NCBI RefSeq assembly: GCF_025642155.1
Contig: NZ_CP106798.1
Coordinates: 6,138,001 to 6,202,000 of the forward strand
DNA length: 64,000 nt
Origin: Streptomyces sp. HUAS 15-9
Lineage (GTDB): Bacteria; Actinomycetota; Actinomycetes; Streptomycetales; Streptomycetaceae
Direction of reading: 5' to 3'
Part shown: positions 18,731-29,142 of the stretch, piece by piece
Position numbering within the stretch: position 1 is the first letter of the stretch
Layout: each line of letters begins with the position of its first letter
Translations under genes and position numbers: made by a program
Notes under the pieces: generated by a model
What the model was told of the DNA's origin: nothing
What the model saw: the letters and a program-made list of their open reading frames with translations, nothing else
Databases searched by the model: none

Positions 18731-18816
18731 TGGGGCCCACCGGAGGACGATCCGGAAACCCCAGCGACCACACCGGCGCGCTCCCCTCGCTTGCCTTTTG
18801 GCACGAGGGGTTTTTT
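18731..18816 (+). promoter_or_regulatory. ilvB attenuator: pause/antiterminator hairpin and intrinsic terminator
   Basis: Directly after the leader stop is a nested hairpin (TGGGG 18731-18735 with CCCCA 18759-18763; CCGGA 18740-18744 with TCCGG 18751-18755). About 20 bases later an intrinsic terminator pairs CCCCTCG (18783-18789) with CGAGGGG (18804-18810), with TGCC/GGCA inside and a TTTT loop, followed by six Ts (18811-18816). A T-run terminator is uncommon in Streptomyces and here lies inside the ilvB leader, 80 bases before the start. Starvation for Ile, Leu or Val should stall the ribosome on the leader and allow read-through. Confidence 0.88.
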
Positions 18817-18896
18817 GTTGCACCAGCACCATCCGTACGGACGTACAAACCCGTACGAACCTCGCGAAAACCCTCAGCATCGAGAAGAGAATGCCG

Positions 18897-20744
18897 ATGA
18901 CCGAGCAGGCCCCCGGGGCCCACCATCCGCAGCCGCGGCCCCGTTCCGGACAGCAGTCCGCGACCGTCGAGCACGTCACGGGTGCGCAGTCCCTCATCCG
19001 TTCGCTCGAGGAGGTCGGCGCTGACACGGTATTCGGCATTCCCGGCGGCGCGATCCTGCCGGCGTACGACCCGCTGATGGACTCCACCAGGGTCCGCCAC
19101 GTCCTGGTCCGCCACGAGCAGGGCGCAGGTCACGCGGCCACGGGCTATGCGCAGGCCACCGGCAAGGTCGGCGTCTGCATGGCGACCTCGGGCCCGGGTG
19201 CGACGAACCTGGTCACGCCGATCGCCGACGCGCACATGGACTCGGTGCCGCTCGTGGCGATCACCGGCCAGGTCGCGTCCAAGGCGATCGGCACGGACGC
19301 CTTCCAGGAGGCGGACATCGTCGGCATCACGATGCCCGTCACCAAGCACAACTTCCTCGTCACCAAGGCCGAGGACATCCCGCGGGTGATCGCGCAGGCG
19401 TTCCACATCGCCTCCACCGGACGCCCCGGCCCGGTCCTGGTCGACATCGCCAAGGACGCCCTCCAGGCGAAGACCACCTTCTCCTGGCCTCCCGTCATGG
19501 ACCTGCCCGGCTACCGGCCCGTCACCAAGCCGCACGCCAAGCAGATCCGCGAGGCCGCCAAGCTGATCACCTCCGCCAGGCGGCCCGTCCTCTACGTCGG
19601 CGGCGGTGTCCTCAAGGCACACGCCACCGCGGAGCTCAAGGTTCTCGCCGAGCTCACCGGAGCGCCCGTCACCACCACCCTGATGGCGCTCGGCGCGTTC
19701 CCCGACAGCCACCCGCTGCACGTGGGAATGCCGGGCATGCACGGTTCGGTCACCGCCGTCACCGCGCTGCAGAAGGCCGACCTGATCGTCGCCCTCGGAG
19801 CCCGCTTCGACGACCGCGTCACCGGCAAGCTGGACAGCTTCGCCCCGTACGCCAAGATCGTCCACGCCGACATCGACCCCGCCGAGATCGGCAAGAACCG
19901 CGAGGCCGACGTGCCGATCGTCGGTGACGCCCGCGAGGTCCTCGCCGATCTGATCCAGGCCGTCCAGAAGGAGCACAGCGAGGGCCGCAAGGGCGACTAC
20001 ACCGCCTGGTGGAAGGACCTCAGCCGCTGGCGCGACACCTACCCGCTCGGCTACGACCAGCCCGAGGACGGCTCGCTGTCCCCGCAGCAGGTCATCGAGC
20101 GCATCGGCCGGCTCGCCCCGGAGGGCACGATCTTCGCGGCGGGCGTCGGCCAGCACCAGATGTGGGCCGCGCACTTCATCCAGTACGAGAAGCCCGCCAC
20201 CTGGCTGAACTCCGGCGGCGCCGGGACGATGGGCTACGCGGTCCCGGCCGCGATGGGCGCCAAGGCCGGCGTGCCGGACCGCGCGGTCTGGGCGATCGAC
20301 GGCGACGGCTGCTTCCAGATGACCAATCAGGAACTCACCACCTGCGCCCTGAACAACATCCCGATCAAGGTCGCCATCATCAACAACGGCGCCCTCGGGA
20401 TGGTCCGCCAGTGGCAGACCCTGTTCTACAACCAGCGTTACTCCAACACCGTCCTGCACAGCGGCCCGAACGACGTCAACCCGGCCGCCCGGGGCACCCG
20501 CGTCCCCGACTTCGTGAAGCTGTCGGAGGCCATGGGCTGCTACGCGATCCGCTGTGAGAGCCCGGAGGACCTGGACAAGGTCATCGAAGAGGCGAACTCC
20601 ATCAACGACCGCCCGGTCGTCGTCGACTTCATCGTCCACGAGGACGCGATGGTGTGGCCGATGGTCGCCGCCGGCACCTCCAACGACGAGATCATGGCCG
20701 CCCGGGACGTCCGCCCCGACTTCGGCGACAACGAAGACGACTGA
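18897..20744 (+). CDS. ilvB: acetolactate synthase large subunit
   Basis: 615-residue thiamine-diphosphate enzyme that joins two pyruvates, or pyruvate and 2-oxobutyrate, at the first common step of Val/Leu and Ile synthesis. The family start [29 protein letters not shown] follows a 35-residue polar extension. The catalytic glutamate region ([15 protein letters not shown]), the FAD-binding middle and the ThDP/Mg motif [12 protein letters not shown]...[12 protein letters not shown] are present. ATG 18897 is preferred over 18891 because GAGAAGAGA then has correct spacing. Followed at 20 bases by ilvN; the attenuator upstream controls the operon. Confidence 0.98.
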   Translation: MTEQAPGAHHPQPRPRSGQQSATVEHVTGAQSLIRSLEEVGADTVFGIPGGAILPAYDPLMDSTRVRHVLVRHEQGAGHAATGYAQATGKVGVCMATSGPGATNLVTPIADAHMDSVPLVAITGQVASKAIGTDAFQEADIVGITMPVTKHNFLVTKAEDIPRVIAQAFHIASTGRPGPVLVDIAKDALQAKTTFSWPPVMDLPGYRPVTKPHAKQIREAAKLITSARRPVLYVGGGVLKAHATAELKVLAELTGAPVTTTLMALGAFPDSHPLHVGMPGMHGSVTAVTALQKADLIVALGARFDDRVTGKLDSFAPYAKIVHADIDPAEIGKNREADVPIVGDAREVLADLIQAVQKEHSEGRKGDYTAWWKDLSRWRDTYPLGYDQPEDGSLSPQQVIERIGRLAPEGTIFAAGVGQHQMWAAHFIQYEKPATWLNSGGAGTMGYAVPAAMGAKAGVPDRAVWAIDGDGCFQMTNQELTTCALNNIPIKVAIINNGALGMVRQWQTLFYNQRYSNTVLHSGPNDVNPAARGTRVPDFVKLSEAMGCYAIRCESPEDLDKVIEEANSINDRPVVVDFIVHEDAMVWPMVAAGTSNDEIMAARDVRPDFGDNEDD

Positions 20745-20764
20745 GCGAGGAAGACCACAGAGAA

Positions 20765-21289
20765 ATGTCCAAGCACACGCTCTCCGTCCTGGTGGAGAAC
20801 ACGCCGGGCATCCTGGCCCGGATCGCCGCCCTCTTCTCGCGCCGTGGCTTCAACATCGACTCGCTCGCGGTCGGCGTCACCGAGCACCCCGACATCTCCC
20901 GCATCACCATCGTGGTGAACGTCGAGGACCTGCCGCTGGAGCAGGTCACCAAGCAGCTCAACAAGCTCGTCAACGTGCTGAAGATCGTCGAGCTGGAGCC
21001 CGCGCAGGCCGTTCAGCGCGAACTCGTTCTGGTGAAGGTGCGCGCCGACAACGAGACGCGCTCCCAGATCGTCGAGATCGTCCAGCTGTTCCGTGCCAAG
21101 ACCGTCGACGTCTCCCCGGAGGCCGTGACCGTCGAGGCCACCGGAAGCAGCGACAAGCTGACCGCCATGCTCAAGATGCTGGAGCCGTACGGCATCAAGG
21201 AGCTGGTCCAGTCCGGCACGATCGCGATCGGCCGCGGCGCCCGCTCGATCACGGACCGCTCGCTGCGCGCTCTGGACCGATCCGCGTAA
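20765..21289 (+). CDS. ilvN: acetolactate synthase small (regulatory) subunit
   Basis: 174 residues with two ACT domains. The N-terminal one (HTLSVLVENTPGILARIAALFSRRGFNIDSL) binds the feedback inhibitor valine. The C-terminal half (residues about 80-165) stabilises the large subunit. It lies 20 bases after ilvB and is translated from an ATG behind GAGGAAG. A 9-bp hairpin follows the stop before ilvC. Confidence 0.97.
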   Translation: MSKHTLSVLVENTPGILARIAALFSRRGFNIDSLAVGVTEHPDISRITIVVNVEDLPLEQVTKQLNKLVNVLKIVELEPAQAVQRELVLVKVRADNETRSQIVEIVQLFRAKTVDVSPEAVTVEATGSSDKLTAMLKMLEPYGIKELVQSGTIAIGRGARSITDRSLRALDRSA

Positions 21290-22399
<1,110 letters not shown>

Positions 22400-22410
22400 G
22401 CCTCAGGGCC

Positions 22411-22437
22411 GGGGCCGGGGCGAAAAGCTCCGGCCCC
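22411..22437 (+). terminator. hairpin terminator after ilvC
   Basis: 11-bp stem GGGGCCGGGGC (22411-22421) with GCTCCGGCCCC (22427-22437), one G-T pair, loop gaaaa, 11 bases after the ilvC stop. It ends the ilv operon. Confidence 0.8.
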
Positions 22438-22486
22438 GTTGTCCATCCCGTCCAGCCCCGGACGGGTGATCCTTCCGCAGAGGCGC

Positions 22487-22621
22487 ATGATGACCTCAGC
22501 CGCACAACTACACTGCTGCTCAACAAACGCGTCAGGCCCACAGCGTCGTGCGTCTTCCGCGGCTAGCCCCTCCTCCGCCTGCGGCCGTCGGGACGGCCGT
22601 CCGCATGCTTTGGACTTGTGA
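22487..22621 (+). other. possible serine-rich upstream ORF before serA
   Basis: The 230-base gap between ilvC and serA contains a 44-codon frame from tandem ATGs at 22487 and 22490 to a stop at 22621, nine bases before the serA start. It encodes nine serines and three cysteines in its first 32 residues (for example CCSTNASG, SSAASPSSAC). The ribosome site (AGAGG) is weak and no terminator follows, so it may be chance. A serine-sensing leader is conceivable because serA makes serine. No other feature is seen in this gap. Confidence 0.2.
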
Positions 22622-22630
22622 GGACCTCAC

Positions 22631-24220
22631 GTGAGCTCGAAACCTGTCGTACTCATCGCTGAAGAGCTGTCGCCCGCGACCGTGGACGCACTCGGCCCCG
22701 ACTTCGAGATCCGGCACTGCAACGGCGCGGACCGCGCCGAACTGCTCCCGGCCATCGCCGAGGTGGACGCGATCCTGATCCGTTCCGCCACCAAGGTCGA
22801 CGCCGAGGCGATCGCCGCCGCCAAGAAGCTGAAGGTCGTCGCGCGTGCCGGCGTCGGCCTGGACAACGTCGACGTCTCGTCCGCCACCAAGGCCGGCGTG
22901 ATGGTCGTCAACGCCCCCACCTCCAACATCGTGACCGCCGCCGAGCTGGCCTGCGGTCTGATCGTCGCCACCGCCCGCAACATCCCGCAGGCCAACGCCG
23001 CGCTGAAGAACGGCGAGTGGAAGCGCAGCAAGTACACGGGCGTGGAGCTGGCCGAGAAGACGCTGGGCGTCGTGGGTCTGGGCCGCATCGGTGCCCTCGT
23101 CGCGCAGCGCATGTCCGCGTTCGGCATGAAGGTCGTCGCGTACGACCCCTACGTCCAGCCCGCGCGCGCGGCGCAGATGGGCGTGAAGGTCCTCTCGCTG
23201 GACGAGCTGCTCGAGGTCGCCGACTTCATCACCGTGCACCTGCCGAAGACCCCCGAGACCCTCGGCCTCATCGGCGAGGACGCGCTGCGCAAGGTCAAGC
23301 CGAGCGTGCGCATCGTCAACGCCGCGCGCGGCGGGATCGTCGACGAGGAGGCGCTGTACTCGGCGCTCAAGGAGGGCCGCGTCGCGGGCGCCGGTCTGGA
23401 CGTCTACGCGAAGGAGCCGTGCACCGACTCCCCGCTGTTCCAGTTCGACCAGGTCGTGTGCACCCCGCACCTCGGCGCCTCCACCGACGAGGCCCAGGAG
23501 AAGGCGGGCATCGCCGTCGCCAAGTCCGTCCGCCTCGCCCTCGCCGGCGAGCTGGTGCCGGACGCGGTGAACGTGCAGGGCGGTGTCATCGCCGAGGACG
23601 TCAAGCCGGGGCTGCCGCTCGCCGAGCGCCTCGGCCGCATCTTCACCGCGCTCGCGGGCGAGGTCGCGGTCCGCCTCGACGTCGAGGTGTACGGCGAGAT
23701 CACCCAGCACGATGTGAAGGTGCTGGAGCTGTCCGCGCTCAAGGGCGTCTTCGAGGACGTCGTCGACGAGACGGTGTCGTACGTCAACGCGCCGCTGTTC
23801 GCCCAGGAGCGCGGGGTCGAGGTCCGGCTGACCACCAGCTCCGAGGCGACGGACCACCGTAACGTGGTGACCGTGCGCGGCACGCTCGGCAACGGCGAGG
23901 AGGTGTCGGTCTCGGGCACCCTGGCCGGCCCCAAGCACCTCCAGAAGATCGTCGCGGTCGGCGACTACGACGTGGACCTCGCGCTCGCCGAGCACATGGC
24001 CGTCCTGCGCTACGAGGACCGTCCGGGTGTCGTCGGCACGGTCGGCCGCATCCTCGGCGAGGCGGGCATCAACATCGCCGGTATGCAGGTCGCCCGCGCG
24101 GTGGCCGGCGGCGAGGCGCTGGCGGTACTGACGGTCGACGACACGGTGGGCGCCACCGTGCTGGCCGAGGTCGCCGACGAGATCGGGGCGACGTTCGCCC
24201 GTTCGGTGAACCTGGTCTGA
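22631..24220 (+). CDS. serA: D-3-phosphoglycerate dehydrogenase, long form
   Basis: 529 residues; first enzyme of serine synthesis, oxidising 3-phosphoglycerate with NAD. The substrate domain starts VVLIAEELSPATVDAL. The Rossmann motif VVGLGRIGALVA is near residue 147. The catalytic Arg, Glu and His lie in NAARGGIVDE, KEPCTD and CTPHLGASTDEA. The intervening ASB domain (about 320-450) and C-terminal ACT domain (VLRYEDRPGVVGTVGRIL) mark the type 1 enzyme, as in Mycobacterium, where serine inhibits through the ACT domain. GTG start nine bases after GAGG. Confidence 0.97.
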   Translation: MSSKPVVLIAEELSPATVDALGPDFEIRHCNGADRAELLPAIAEVDAILIRSATKVDAEAIAAAKKLKVVARAGVGLDNVDVSSATKAGVMVVNAPTSNIVTAAELACGLIVATARNIPQANAALKNGEWKRSKYTGVELAEKTLGVVGLGRIGALVAQRMSAFGMKVVAYDPYVQPARAAQMGVKVLSLDELLEVADFITVHLPKTPETLGLIGEDALRKVKPSVRIVNAARGGIVDEEALYSALKEGRVAGAGLDVYAKEPCTDSPLFQFDQVVCTPHLGASTDEAQEKAGIAVAKSVRLALAGELVPDAVNVQGGVIAEDVKPGLPLAERLGRIFTALAGEVAVRLDVEVYGEITQHDVKVLELSALKGVFEDVVDETVSYVNAPLFAQERGVEVRLTTSSEATDHRNVVTVRGTLGNGEEVSVSGTLAGPKHLQKIVAVGDYDVDLALAEHMAVLRYEDRPGVVGTVGRILGEAGINIAGMQVARAVAGGEALAVLTVDDTVGATVLAEVADEIGATFARSVNLV

Positions 24221-24251
24221 GCGACCGGGGCCCGAACAGCCCTGCGCACCA

Positions 24252-24294
24252 ACGCCGGGCGGGCTGAGAGATCGTCTCTCAGCCCGCCCGGCGT
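24252..24294. terminator. bidirectional 20-bp hairpin terminator
   Basis: Perfect 20-bp stem, 24252-24271 with 24275-24294, loop TCG, between the convergent serA and MFS exporter genes. One of the strongest inverted repeats in the window. Confidence 0.9.
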
Positions 24295-24336
24295 CTTGTG
24301 TTCCAGGCGTCCTGTTCGTCGCCTGCCTCACACGCT

Positions 24337-25863
24337 TCAGGCGTCCGGCTTGTCGCCGCCGCCGATCCTGCGCAGCGTCGCCGCCGAGGCGATCGCCGCT
24401 GCCGCCAGCACCACCGTCCCGCCGATCGCCGCCGCGTGCATCCCGCTGGTGAACGCCTGGCGTGCCGTCGTGGCCAGGGCCCTGCCCGTGTCGCCGGGGA
24501 GATGACCGGCGATCGCCAGGGCGCCGCCCAGGGTCTCCCTGGCCTCGGCGGGGGCCGGCGCCGGGATGTCGTGGCGGTAGACGGCCGTACCGATGGAGCC
24601 GAGGACCGCCATCCCGAGGGCGCCGCCGAACTCCGCGCCGGTCTCCAGGAGGGAGGACGCGGCGCCCGCCCGCTCGACCGGGGCGGCCCCCATGGCGAGG
24701 TCGGTCATCTGGGACATCACCATGACGATGCCGGAGGCGAGCACGCCGGCCGCCGCGAGGGACAGCCACAGGGAGTCCGTGCCGGTGAGGACCAGCATCG
24801 CGTACCCGGCCGCCGCGGTCGCGAAGCCCGCCGCGACGACGTAGCCGCGGTTGACGCCCTTCTGCACCAGTGCGGTCGCGAGCGGGGCCGCCATGCCGAT
24901 CGGCACCGAGGGGAGCAGCGCCCACAGGGCCGCCTCCATCGCGCTCTTGCCGAGCACCGACTGCAGGTACTGCGTGGTGAAGAACGCCGAGCCCATCATG
25001 CCGAAGGCGGAGACGAGGTTCAGCAGGACGGCCGGGGCGAAGCCGTGGCCGCGGAACAGGGCCGGGGAGATCATCGGGGAGTCCGCGGTGCGCTGGCGGT
25101 GGACGAAGAGGGCCGCGAACAGCAGGCCGAGCGTGATCGAGACGACGTACTGCGGGTGCCAGCCCTGCGAGGGGATCTCCTTCAGGCCGTAGATCACGGG
25201 GAGCACGGCGGCCATCGACAGCGGGACGCTCAGCCAGTCGAAGCGGCCGGGCTCGGGGTTCCTGGACTCGGGGAGCAGGACCGGGCCGAGGACCAGGAGC
25301 AGTGCCATCGCGGGCAGGTTGACCAGGAAGACCGAGCCCCACCAGAAGTACTGGACCAGCACACCGCTCATCACCGAGCCCAGTGCGATACCCGCCGTCA
25401 TCACGCCGGACCAGATGCCGATCGCCTTGGCGCGCTGGCCGGGGTCGGTGAACATCGTGCGCAGCAGCGCCATGGTCGAGGGCATCAGGGTCGCGCCGCC
25501 GATGCCGAGGACCGCGCGGGCGGCGATCAGGGTCTCCGCGCTGTTCGCGTACGCCGCCACCAGTGAGGCGGTGCCGAAGGCGGCCGCGCCCAGCAGGAGC
25601 AGTTTGCGGCGGCCGATGCGGTCGCCCAGCGAGCCCATCGTCATCAGCAGGCCGGCCAGTACGAACGCGTAGATGTCGAAGATCCACAGCTGCTGTGTGC
25701 CGCTCGGCTCCAGGCCGGCGCTGATCGCGGGGATCGCGAAGTAGAGGACCGAGACGTCCATCGAGACCAGCAGCAGCGGAAGCATCAGCACACCGAGCGC
25801 CGTCCATTCGCGGCGGCCGGCACGGGCGGTCGGGGTCGTGGTGGTGCTCGTCGTGTCTGTCAT
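24337..25863 (-). CDS. MFS drug exporter, DHA2 (14-TM, EmrB/QacA) family
   Basis: 508 residues with about 14 membrane helices. Motif A GSLGDRIGRRK follows helix 2 (about residues 79-89). The acidic residue in helix 1 (LLLVSMDVSVLYFAIP) is typical of the DHA2 group, as is the helix 5 Gly/Pro motif (GVMTAGIALGSVMSGVLV). These are proton-coupled exporters of hydrophobic drugs and dyes. It is divergent from the TetR gene at 25961 with a clear palindrome between them, so induction by an exported ligand is the likely logic. Confidence 0.94.
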   Translation of the reverse strand: MTDTTSTTTTPTARAGRREWTALGVLMLPLLLVSMDVSVLYFAIPAISAGLEPSGTQQLWIFDIYAFVLAGLLMTMGSLGDRIGRRKLLLLGAAAFGTASLVAAYANSAETLIAARAVLGIGGATLMPSTMALLRTMFTDPGQRAKAIGIWSGVMTAGIALGSVMSGVLVQYFWWGSVFLVNLPAMALLLVLGPVLLPESRNPEPGRFDWLSVPLSMAAVLPVIYGLKEIPSQGWHPQYVVSITLGLLFAALFVHRQRTADSPMISPALFRGHGFAPAVLLNLVSAFGMMGSAFFTTQYLQSVLGKSAMEAALWALLPSVPIGMAAPLATALVQKGVNRGYVVAAGFATAAAGYAMLVLTGTDSLWLSLAAAGVLASGIVMVMSQMTDLAMGAAPVERAGAASSLLETGAEFGGALGMAVLGSIGTAVYRHDIPAPAPAEARETLGGALAIAGHLPGDTGRALATTARQAFTSGMHAAAIGGTVVLAAAAIASAATLRRIGGGDKPDA

Positions 25864-25874
25864 GACGGTGAATG

Positions 25875-25910
25875 TACAAGCGTCTTAAACGATTGTCTAG
25901 AACGCTTGTA
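25875..25910. promoter_or_regulatory. probable TetR operator between exporter and tetR
   Basis: Inverted repeat TACAAGCGT (25875-25883) and ACGCTTGTA (25902-25910), perfect over 9 bp with an 18-base A+T-rich spacer, in the 97-base divergent promoter region. It is well placed to control both promoters. Confidence 0.75.
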
Positions 25911-25960
25911 TAAGTCATGCGTGTAGGACGGCTGTATGGATCGGCGATAGGCTGGCCATC

Positions 25961-26533
25961 ATGGGACACCGTGAGGATCTGCTCGAAGGCGCCAAGCGTT
26001 GCCTGCTGGAGAAGGGGTTCGCGCGCACCACGGCGCGCGACATCGTCAAGGAGTCGGGGACGAACCTGGCCTCGATCGGCTATCACTACGGCTCGAAGGA
26101 CGCGTTGCTGGCACAGGCGTACATCGCGCTGGTGGAGGAGATGTCCTTCGAGGGCGACGGGGACGCCGGGCTCAGCGGTGCGCCCGGCTCGCTGGAGCGG
26201 TTCCGCGAGGTGTGGTCGAACATCGCCGACTCCATGCGGGACCCCGGCTCCATCTGGCGGCTCAGCATGGAGGTCATGACCATCGACCTGCCCGAGGTGC
26301 GCGACCATCTGGCCCGCGCCCAGCGGGAGGGCGGGCGCGGCCTGGTCGCCCTGCTCATGGGTGTCCCGGAGGAGGAGGTGTCGGACGAGACCGCCGACAC
26401 CCTGGGCCGGTTCTACATGACCCTGATGACGGGCCTCATCGCCCAGTGGACCTTCGACCCGAAGACCGCACCGGACGGCGCATCGCTCACCGAGGGCCTG
26501 CGCCGGATCATCGAGGCCGCCACCAGGACGTGA
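25961..26533 (+). CDS. TetR-family repressor of the adjacent exporter
   Basis: 190 residues. The N-terminal helix-turn-helix (LLEKGFARTTARDIVKESGTNLASIGYHYGSKDALL) is standard TetR. The C-terminal half is the ligand-binding and dimer domain, here of unassigned subtype. Divergent pairing with an MFS exporter and a 9-bp palindrome between the two genes point to local repression. ATG 25961 gives the canonical length. Confidence 0.93.
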   Translation: MGHREDLLEGAKRCLLEKGFARTTARDIVKESGTNLASIGYHYGSKDALLAQAYIALVEEMSFEGDGDAGLSGAPGSLERFREVWSNIADSMRDPGSIWRLSMEVMTIDLPEVRDHLARAQREGGRGLVALLMGVPEEEVSDETADTLGRFYMTLMTGLIAQWTFDPKTAPDGASLTEGLRRIIEAATRT

Positions 26534-26555
26534 CGGGGCGTGGGGCTCCCCTGCC

Positions 26556-26708
26556 CTCGCCCGGCTGATCGAGTCCGGCCGCTACGACCGCCCTCCGCAC
26601 CGCCTGCGTGCCCTCTGCGCGGCCCGCCGCAAAGCCCTGCGCGCCGCCCTCGACCGGCACGCCCTGGCCGCGCGGCTGACGGGTTCGGCCGCCGGCTTCC
26701 ACCCGTGA
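26556..26708 (+). pseudogene. C-terminal remnant of a MocR-type (GntR/aminotransferase) regulator
   Basis: About 50 codons, stop at 26706-26708, with no start and no body of the gene. The reading LARLIESGRYDRPPHRLRA, then AARRKALRAALDRHA and LTGSAAGFHP matches the C-terminal end of the aminotransferase-like domain of MocR/PdxR regulators, where an IESGxYDRHLRRxR segment precedes a GxxAGxH motif. It is squeezed between tetR and the PucR gene and looks like the leftover of a deletion. Recognition is from motif memory. Confidence 0.6.
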
Positions 26709-26773
26709 CCTGTCTCACGGGACCGACGACAGGAGGAGATCGCCGCCGCGGGGGACCTGCCGGCCGGGCCCCT

Positions 26774-27982
26774 CTAGATCCGGGCCCCCTTCAGCGCCAT
26801 GTGCAGCAGCAGGCGGTCCTCGCCGTCGTCCAGGTCCAGGCCCGTCAGCTGCTCCACCCGGGACAGGCGGTAGTACAGCGTCTGGCGGTGGATGCCCAGT
26901 TCGGCGGCGGTGCGGCCGGCCTGGCCCGCGCGGTCGAGGTACACCTCGGCGGTGCGGGCCAGCTCCTGGTGGGCGGGGGCGAGCAGCGGGGCCACCGCCC
27001 CGTCGTGGGCCGCCTCGGCGGGCAGCGAGGTCAGCAGCCGGTACGGCCCGATCCGCGCCCACTCGGCCACTGGCCCGAACCGCGACTCCGCAAGCGCCGC
27101 CCGGGCCGCCCCGACCGCCTCGTGCCAGGCGGTCCCCAGCTCGGCGAGTCCGAGGCGCGGGGCGGCGATCCCGGCGGCCGCCGCGGAGCCCCTGCTCCCG
27201 CCCGCGCCGCCGACCCGCTCCAGCAGCCGTCCCGCCGTCGAGACCGCCGGGGTCACCGTGTCCGTCGAGCGCAGCCGCACCAGCAGGGCCAGTGACTGCG
27301 CGGACGTACCCCAGGGCACGGTGCACAGGGCCGTGGCGCCCGGCAGGGTACGTACCGACGGCGCGTCCTCGGGGTCGGCCGAGGGCCAGGGGGCCACGCA
27401 CACCACCGTGTGCGGGCCGTCCGCGCGGGTACCGAGGGCCGTGCGCAGCTCGGCCACCGCCATGTCCCGCTGCCAGCCGGGCTCGGCCGTCAGCACCGCC
27501 CGCAGCTCCCGGGTGAGATCGGCTCCGGCCTGCGCCTCGTCCGCGAGCAGCGCGCCGATACGGACCGTGACCGCCATGGCCGCCGTCAGCTGCCGCTCGC
27601 TCGGGCCAGGATCGTCGTCCAGGAGCCAGACGTAACCGAGGACGACACCCCGATGGCGTACCGGAAGGCAGATGCGTCCCCGATACACCCCCGCCTCCGG
27701 GGTGGGCGGGATGCGGACGGGTCCCGTCGCCCGGGTGATGCCGAAGCCCTCGAACCACGTGCGGACCGCCGCCGTGGAGCGCCGGGTCAGGATCGAGCGG
27801 GTGCGGACCGGGTCCAGGGCCGAGGGGTCGAGCTCGCCCTCGCTGTCGTAGGCACCGAAGGCGATCAGCTCGAAGTCGCGGTTCTCCAGCGTCGCGGGCG
27901 CGTCCAGGAGCTCCGAGATCTCGTCGACCAGTTCCTGGTAGTCACCCTTGTAATCGGCCGTCACACGGGCATTCTCCCGCAT
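26774..27982 (-). CDS. PucR/CdaR-family transcriptional activator, probable regulator of proline catabolism
   Basis: About 402 residues from the ATG at 27982, which has GAAGG upstream; an earlier in-frame ATG at 28003 lacks a ribosome site. The N-terminal 250 residues form a GAF-like/CdaR sensory region. The C-terminal end is the PucR helix-turn-helix ([33 protein letters not shown]). It is divergent from the proline dehydrogenase with about 170 bases between starts. Regulators of this type next to PRODH commonly activate put genes in response to proline; the assignment here is by context. Confidence 0.88.
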   Translation of the reverse strand: MRENARVTADYKGDYQELVDEISELLDAPATLENRDFELIAFGAYDSEGELDPSALDPVRTRSILTRRSTAAVRTWFEGFGITRATGPVRIPPTPEAGVYRGRICLPVRHRGVVLGYVWLLDDDPGPSERQLTAAMAVTVRIGALLADEAQAGADLTRELRAVLTAEPGWQRDMAVAELRTALGTRADGPHTVVCVAPWPSADPEDAPSVRTLPGATALCTVPWGTSAQSLALLVRLRSTDTVTPAVSTAGRLLERVGGAGGSRGSAAAAGIAAPRLGLAELGTAWHEAVGAARAALAESRFGPVAEWARIGPYRLLTSLPAEAAHDGAVAPLLAPAHQELARTAEVYLDRAGQAGRTAAELGIHRQTLYYRLSRVEQLTGLDLDDGEDRLLLHMALKGARI

Positions 27983-28153
27983 TTCCGTACCGCCTTCATA
28001 CAACTGTCTGAGATCCGGGGAACGGATGCGTGACAGCTGTCGATGGCAGACGATCGGAGGGATCCTTAGGTTTCACGGTGGTTCTCCGTGCCGTACCCAA
28101 AAAATCATCTGCTTCGGGTCGGCATTCCGTAGGTCTTGTTGTGGAGGTGCCCC

Positions 28154-29134
28154 GTGCTGGGTCCCGTGATTCTCGCCGCGTCGCGCAGCGACCGGATGCG
28201 TCGCCTGATCTCGGCGGCCCCGGTGACCAAGCAGGTCGTCGACCGCTTCATCCCGGGCGAGACCGTCGACGAGATCGTCCCGATCATCCAGGAGCTCACC
28301 ACCAGGGGCCTGGAACTGACCATGGACGTCGTCGGCGAGGACATCACCACCCCCGGGCAGGCCACCGCCGCCCGGGACGCGTACCTGCAGCTCATCGAGC
28401 GCCTCGAGGACCTTCAGCTCGGCCCTAAGGTCGAGATGTCGGTCAAGCTCTCGATGTTCGGCCAAGCCCTCCCGTCGCCCACCACCGCCCTGATCGAAGG
28501 GCCCTCCGGGCCCACCCCTGCATTCCAGGGCGGCCACGAGCTCGCCCTGGAGAACGTCCGCCCGGTCGTCGAGGCCGCCGCCGCGATCGGCACCACGGTC
28601 ACCCTCGACGCCGAGGACCACACCACCCTCGACTCGATGTTCGCCATCCACGAGGAGTTGCGGAAGGACTTCCCGCAGACCGGCTGCGTCATCCAGGCCT
28701 ACCTCTTCCGCACCGAGGCTGACGCCCGCCGCCTCGCCGAGGCCGGCAGCCGGGTACGGCTCGTGAAGGGCGCGTACAAGGAGCCCGCCGAGGTCGCTTA
28801 CCAGCAGAAGCACGAGATCGACAAGGCGTACGTCCGCATCCTGAAGACGCTGATGGAGGGCGAGGGGTACCCGATGATCGGCTCCCACGACCCCCGGCTG
28901 ATCTCCATCGCCCAGGAGCTCGCCCACGAGGCCGGGCGCAAGATGGACGAGTACGAGTTCCAGATGCTCTACGGCATCCGCAGCGACGAGCACCTGCGCC
29001 TGGCCGCCGAGGGCCACCGCATGCGTGTCTACACCGCCTACGGCACCGACTGGTACGGCTACTTCATGCGGAGGCTCGCGGAGAAGCCGGCCAACCTCCG
29101 GTTCTTCCTCCGCTCGATGGTCAGCAAGGGGTGA
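28154..29134 (+). CDS. proline dehydrogenase
   Basis: 326-residue monofunctional FAD enzyme that oxidises proline to pyrroline-5-carboxylate at the membrane. The GTG at 28154 is preceded by GGAGGTG. Barrel motifs include LDAEDHTTLD, CVIQAYLFRTEADA, VRLVKGAYKEP and YPMIGSHDP, plus the FAD/proline region EFQMLYGIR. The segment after MSVKLSMFGQALP holds 18 residues (SPTTALIEGPSGPTPAFQ) that I do not recall in relatives, where GGHELAL follows directly; the reading frame is kept. pruA follows after 253 bases. Confidence 0.95.
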   Translation: MLGPVILAASRSDRMRRLISAAPVTKQVVDRFIPGETVDEIVPIIQELTTRGLELTMDVVGEDITTPGQATAARDAYLQLIERLEDLQLGPKVEMSVKLSMFGQALPSPTTALIEGPSGPTPAFQGGHELALENVRPVVEAAAAIGTTVTLDAEDHTTLDSMFAIHEELRKDFPQTGCVIQAYLFRTEADARRLAEAGSRVRLVKGAYKEPAEVAYQQKHEIDKAYVRILKTLMEGEGYPMIGSHDPRLISIAQELAHEAGRKMDEYEFQMLYGIRSDEHLRLAAEGHRMRVYTAYGTDWYGYFMRRLAEKPANLRFFLRSMVSKG

Positions 29135-29142
29135 TGCGCTGG

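Noticed and set aside
22532..26308. 1,258-codon minus-strand open frame across serA, the exporter and tetR
   Set aside because: It crosses three well-supported genes in a different frame and shows shadow composition with no domains.
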